NCBI RefSeq assembly: GCF_023913755.1
Contig: NZ_JAMXBJ010000040.1
Coordinates: forward strand, 49,451 to 113,450
Direction: 5' to 3'
Length of the DNA stretch: 64,000 nt
Origin: Pseudarthrobacter cellobiosi
Lineage (GTDB): Bacteria; Actinomycetota; Actinomycetes; Actinomycetales; Micrococcaceae
Shown here: positions 61,108 to 64,000 of the stretch, in pieces
Layout: every line of letters starts with the position of its first letter
Position numbering within the stretch: position 1 is the stretch's first letter
Made by a program: the position numbers and the translations under genes
The notes under the pieces: generated by a model
The model's database searches: none
What the model was told of the DNA's origin: nothing
What the model saw: the letters and a program-made list of their open reading frames with translations, nothing else

Positions 61108-61512
61108 ATGACCTCTGCAAACTCCCAGTCCATGAAGCCGGCCACCGTTGCCAAGAAGCTTGGCATCTACCTGCCGGCAACACCGCAGGAGTTCCAGGAT
61201 TCAACCATCAGCCGCGCCGATTTCGCCGAACTCCAGGCCAACCCGCCGGAGTGGCTCGCGGAGCTCCGGCGCAACGGCCCGCACCCCCGCCCGGTGGTGG
61301 CCCAGAAGCTGAACGTCTCCATCAGCGGCCTGGCCCGCGGCGGTGTTGAGGAAGCGCTGACGACGGCGGAAATCACCGCGCTGCTGCAGGCTCCCCCGGC
61401 ATGGCTGGTCACCGAGCGCTCCACTCATGCCGCCGTCCGCACCGAAGCCCAGCGCGTCAAGGACGAAGCCGTCAAAAGGGACGCCAAGAAAGCCCGCGCC
61501 CAGGCCGAATAG
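61108..61512 (+). CDS. DUF5997 family protein
   Basis: A 134-residue soluble protein of the actinobacterial DUF5997 type: KPATVAKKLGIYLPATPQEF (about 10-29), RADFAELQANPPEWLAELR, RPVVAQKLNVSISGLARGG (about 71-89) and LLQAPPAWLV. The two PPxWL repeats and the GLARGG helix suggest an HTH-like or protein-binding fold. The basic C-terminal helix (RVKDEAVKRDAKKARAQAE) is probably exposed. Function unknown; divergent from the LysR-like gene. Confidence 0.8.
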   Translation: MTSANSQSMKPATVAKKLGIYLPATPQEFQDSTISRADFAELQANPPEWLAELRRNGPHPRPVVAQKLNVSISGLARGGVEEALTTAEITALLQAPPAWLVTERSTHAAVRTEAQRVKDEAVKRDAKKARAQAE

Positions 61513-61544
61513 CCTCCGCTTTCTGAGTCACCTGCGCTTTTCCT

Positions 61545-61595
61545 AGGCTTGTCCGCGGATCTGAACCTTCACGATTCGGATCCGCGGACAGGCCT
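61545..61595 (+). terminator. Terminator after the DUF5997 gene
   Basis: A 21-bp stem (61545-61565 with 61575-61595; core GTCCGCGGATC) with two G-T wobbles and a 9-base loop, followed by CTGTTGTTCCTTT. It lies 33 bp after the DUF5997 stop. Confidence 0.85.
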
Positions 61596-61643
61596 CTGTT
61601 GTTCCTTTCATTGCCAATCGTAGAACAAGGGCTACATCAAGCG

Positions 61644-61649
61644 TAGAAT
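61644..61649 (+). promoter_or_regulatory. Candidate leaderless -10 box of the Phd/VapC-type pair
   Basis: TAGAAT six bases before ATG 61656. CGTAGAA occurs at 61618-61624 and again at 61642-61648, a 24-bp spaced direct repeat that could be an operator. No Shine-Dalgarno. Confidence 0.5.
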
Positions 61650-61655
61650 GCAGCC

Positions 61656-61925
61656 ATGGACAAGGTAGGGGTTCGGGAACTCAAGCAAAATCCAAGGGCT
61701 GTCATTGAGCGGGTTGAGCACGGAGCCACTCTTGAGATAACCCTCCAAGGCCGTGCGGTCGCAGTGATCTCACCTGTAACGCATCGCAAGAAGTGGACTT
61801 CAGCCGCTGAAGTGGCAATTGCCCTGAAGCTCGCCCAGCTCGGCGCAGACCAGACCGGGTGGCTCACGGAACATGAAGAATCCAGAGATGCCGATCCCCT
61901 TGTTGATCCGTGGACTACCCAGTGA
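61656..61925 (+). CDS. Type II antitoxin, Phd family
   Basis: An 89-residue antitoxin starting MDKVGVRELKQNPRAVIERV, with GATLEITLQGRAVAVISPV (about 23-41), the Phd/YefM-type DNA-binding fold, then a toxin-binding C-terminus rich in Glu/Asp/Trp. Its last 16 bases overlap the PIN toxin gene. ATG 61656 sits behind a TAGAAT box in a leaderless arrangement. Confidence 0.85.
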   Translation: MDKVGVRELKQNPRAVIERVEHGATLEITLQGRAVAVISPVTHRKKWTSAAEVAIALKLAQLGADQTGWLTEHEESRDADPLVDPWTTQ

Positions 61926-62305
61926 TCCTCCTTGACACGAATGTCCTGATCGCACCACCGGCCGTGTGGCCGGCCGGCGCCGTACTCGGCTCGAGCATCA
62001 TCTCGCTGGCGGAGCTCCAATTCGGAATCCGATCGTCAGCGTCTGAGGAGATCCGCCGGAACCGGGTGCACCGCCTTGCCGTCTGGCGGGAACTGATGGA
62101 CTGGATTCTCTTTGACGAGCATGCCGCCGAGAGTTATGGCGAGCTGGCTGCGCGGGTCAAGCGCCTGAGGCCCCAACATGCCAGGAGTAAGGACATAATG
62201 ATCGCCGCGCAAGCCCACTCTCTTGGCATCCCGTTGATGACCCGCAACGCCAGGGACTTCGAGTTGGTCGAAGATGTGGTGGAGATCCTGGAGGCAGGCG
62301 ACTGA
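61910..62305 (+). CDS. PIN-domain toxin, VapC type
   Basis: A 131-residue PIN ribonuclease. The acidic active-site residues lie in VILLDTNVLIAP (Asp about 9), SLAELQFGI (Glu about 34), KDIMIAAQAHSLG (Asp about 95) and TRNARDFELV (Asp about 116). GTG 61910 lies within the antitoxin end. VapC toxins cleave tRNA or rRNA. Confidence 0.88.
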   Translation: MDYPVILLDTNVLIAPPAVWPAGAVLGSSIISLAELQFGIRSSASEEIRRNRVHRLAVWRELMDWILFDEHAAESYGELAARVKRLRPQHARSKDIMIAAQAHSLGIPLMTRNARDFELVEDVVEILEAGD

Positions 62306-62358
62306 GTGCGGGACTGACAATCCAACCCATTCGCGGCCAGGTCCGTGCGCCGAAGCGA

Positions 62359-62364
62359 TAGCCT
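62359..62364 (+). promoter_or_regulatory. Candidate leaderless -10 box before an 8-codon ORF
   Basis: TAGCCT seven bases before ATG 62372, which opens an 8-codon ORF (MRTGSETP) whose TGA overlaps the TTG start of the DUF3883 relic. Possibly the original leader of that gene; it may be meaningless now. Confidence 0.3.
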
Positions 62365-62394
62365 GGACGCTATGCGCACCGGGAGCGAAACACC

Positions 62395-63058
62395 TTGACG
62401 GCCAGAGACTGGTCAGCAGCTGAAATCGCGGCAACCGTAGCCAGCTACCTTGAGATGCTGCGATTGGAAGTGCTAGGGCAGCCCTACAGTAAAACGATGT
62501 TCCGGGATCGGCTGCTGGCCCTGCTGAACAACCGGACCAGCACCGCCGTCGAGTATAAGCACCAGAACATCTCGGCCGTCATGATGAGGCTGGGCCTTCG
62601 CCCCATCAAGGGATACCAGCCAGCCAGAACTACCAGCACGCGCTGATCGCTGAAGTTCAAGCGCAACTGGCGTCCTCGCCGTCGATCATTGAGCAAGTCT
62701 TGGCCGAGGCGCTGCACACGCCTGACGCCGCAGCAATTGGCGCACTCGACTTCGAGTGGTCCCCGATCCCCAAAATCGTCCTCCCGGACGCCCGGGCCGG
62801 CGCCCGGTCAGCGCGTCACTACGACTAAGCAACAGTTGAGGCGAGCAACCGAAAGCTCGGGGTCGGCGGCGAGGAAGCCGTCGTCGACCTTGAACGACGG
62901 CGGCTGCACAGTGCCGGAAAGCGCAAGCTGAGGTCTTCCACCTCATCAGAGTCCTCAACTTCGGCCCCGCACCCCGCTGGTACCACCTGCCAGGCAGCAT
63001 CGAAACCACGTGTGAACTTCAGGAAAGCACATTCCTCGCCGTGCCGAAGGCCGGCTAA
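62395..63058 (+). pseudogene. DUF3883-type nuclease-domain protein, decayed
   Basis: The N-terminal part (WSAAEIAATVASYLEMLRLE, EYKHQNISAVMMRLGLRPIKGYQPA) is typical of DUF3883 proteins. One A is missing near 62628, moving NYQHALIAEVQAQL into the next frame. A TAA at 62826-62828 interrupts that frame before VEASNRKLGVGGEEAVVDLE. After AGKRKL (about 62929) the nuclease core (the Glu-x-Lys part) is deleted and the C-terminal EVFHLIRVLNFGPAPRWYHL appears in a third frame, ending at TAA 63056. TTG 62395 with GGGAG upstream was probably the start. Confidence 0.85.
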
Positions 63059-63439
63059 TCAGTCCTGGTGCAGCTGCACGAAGTTGCCGCAGCCGTCGTC
63101 GAAGACCGCACTGATCCCAGACGGATCCTCTGACGGTTCGCCCTGGAATTTCACACCGGCAGCCACCAGCCGGTCGTACTCAGCCTGTACATCCGGAACC
63201 CCGAAGGTGATGGCCGCGATACCGGCGTCGTGCAGTGCGTTCATGTAATTGGCGCCGATCGGGTTGTCGCTAGGCTCCAGCAGCAGCCCCACCGACCCGG
63301 CGTCGGAGCCCGGATCCTTGATGATGAAGAGGTTGTACTCAGGCATCGCCATGAGTGTCTCGAACCCGAGGGTCCCGGTGTAGAACGTATGGGCGGTGAC
63401 CGGATCCTGGACATGGATGCTGCACATTTTCAGTCTCAT
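63059..63439 (-). CDS. VOC (glyoxalase/bleomycin-resistance) family protein
   Basis: A 126-residue protein with two beta-alpha-beta-beta-beta modules: MCSIHVQDPVTAHTFYTGTLGF (split, about 5-26) and AAITFGVPDVQAEYDRLVAAG (about 75-95), then VFDDGCGNFVQLHQD with terminal metal-binding residues. Substrate unknown; the family includes isomerases, dioxygenases and drug-binding proteins. It abuts the DUF3883 relic convergently, with no gap. Confidence 0.87.
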   Translation of the reverse strand: MRLKMCSIHVQDPVTAHTFYTGTLGFETLMAMPEYNLFIIKDPGSDAGSVGLLLEPSDNPIGANYMNALHDAGIAAITFGVPDVQAEYDRLVAAGVKFQGEPSEDPSGISAVFDDGCGNFVQLHQD

Positions 63440-63961
63440 GGTCCCAAGCTACCCGGCCCGCAGGAGGCGTGCGAACCTTCAGCGGAGAAGAGCCGTCCTA
63501 CGTGTCCATCAGAGCTGCCAGCCCGAGATTAGCGGTCTCCAGGGCCCAGACTGAAGGCACATCCGCCAGGCAGCTGGCCTCCGCAACCGCATCGCTGCGC
63601 AGGCCGCGGTGAAATGTGGCGTGGACTCGGCCATGGATCCGGATTCGAAGATGTCTTTCGGTGCCGTCGTAGGCGGAGCCGAAGTCCCGTGAGCGGCCGC
63701 GAGGTGCCCCTGGCAAGGTAACGCCAATCGAGTCCGCCAGCTGCGTTTGCCAAGTACGGCGAGGCAGATCCCGACAGTCCGTAGATTGCCAGGGCTATTG
63801 AGATTCTTGCCAACAAAACTGAAACCGGACACGAGAGCTGCGCATTCCGACCCTCTTCGAAACTGGCCGATAAGGGACCTTCCATCAAGCAAATTGCGTT
63901 CCCTAGGTGCGTGGGTCGGTAATTGTTTGAGGGTTCCTCAGGTTTGAGCCGTAATGGCCCG
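63440..63961. other. Stretch without a recognisable gene
   Basis: Short open frames exist on both strands (for example minus 63498-63716 and 63529-63888), but none has a recognised motif, a credible ribosome site or a clear family. It may hold remnants of another decayed gene. Confidence 0.4.
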
Positions 63962-63996
63962 AGGCCGGTTTCCTTGTCTTGGAAAGGTGCCGGCCT
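63962..63996 (+). terminator. Terminator-like hairpin at the window end
   Basis: AGGCCGG...TTTCC (63962-63973) faces GGAAA...CCGGCCT (63981-63996), an imperfect stem interrupted by GGTG on one side, followed by TTTTG. The gene it serves, if any, is not visible. Confidence 0.5.
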
Positions 63997-64000
63997 TTTG

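Noticed and set aside
63498..63892. Overlapping minus-strand ORFs near the end of the window
   Set aside because: Two frames of 70-127 codons are open, but neither has a motif, a ribosome site or protein-like composition that I could support.

Overview
The window is high-GC actinobacterial DNA and reads as chromosome of a soil Arthrobacter-type bacterium (family Micrococcaceae). This assignment is an inference from gene content: a glycine-betaine/sarcosine block, an actinobacterial MptB-type mannosyltransferase, an MmyB-type regulator, a DUF5997/LysR-like pair, and many start codons preceded by a TANNNT box at six or seven bases (leaderless transcripts). No rRNA, tRNA, CRISPR array, integrase or transposase was seen.

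Layout. 1-3.1 kb: tail of a sarcosine oxidase operon (soxA end, soxG, sdaA, purU). 3.1-4.4 kb: a DUF559-type endonuclease-fold gene bracketed by inverted copies of a short dispersed repeat. 4.4-8.6 kb: PucR regulator, NCS1 permease and a NodB/allantoinase-like hydrolase. 8.7-12.3 kb: nucleoside salvage (nucleoside hydrolase, MFS carrier, ribokinase) with tandem LacI-type operators. 12.3-16.1 kb: sugar acetyltransferase, MmyB regulator with divergent zinc alcohol dehydrogenase, LacI regulator. 16.1-22 kb: a second repeat cluster, a RelA/SpoT-domain protein, two paralogous GT-C membrane proteins (the second probably starting at ATT), and mptB. 22-29.4 kb: a decayed SulP transporter, a diguanylate cyclase, a two-component system divergent from an ABC exporter, and an alpha/beta hydrolase. 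29.5-32 kb: Phd/RelE-type toxin-antitoxin pair, Bcr/CflA MFS, arfB. 32-38.1 kb: urease operon ureABCEFGD plus a nickel transporter. 38.4-39.4 kb: a YdcZ-type DMT transporter.

39.4-51.8 kb matches the cre alkylphenol pathway known from Corynebacterium glutamicum: creJIHGFEDC in one operon (P450, two-piece PEP-synthase-like kinase, SDR, ferredoxin, ferredoxin reductase, HD phosphohydrolase, aldehyde dehydrogenase). The phenol would be phosphorylated, its alkyl side chain oxidised stepwise while protected, then dephosphorylated. An IclR regulator and a second HD phosphohydrolase lie beyond a Res/Xre toxin-antitoxin pair. A shared 15-bp palindrome occurs upstream of both operons.

52-53.3 kb: a small HhH-like protein, a decayed glutamine amidotransferase and a RidA-family protein. 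53.3-59.9 kb: a 5-oxoproline locus in which pxpA, a fused pxpB-pxpC and an MFS carrier sit with a biotin carboxylase-BCCP protein, together resembling a split urea carboxylase, under a divergent GntR regulator. 59.9-64 kb: a lipoprotein, a divergent LysR-like/DUF5997 pair, a Phd/VapC-type pair, a decayed DUF3883 protein and a VOC protein. The last 0.5 kb has no gene I recognise.

The points most worth following are the repeat/DUF559 association, the shared cre operator, the biotin-dependent oxoprolinase arrangement, the ATT start, and three multi-lesion pseudogenes. All functions are from reading the sequence; no database search was run.
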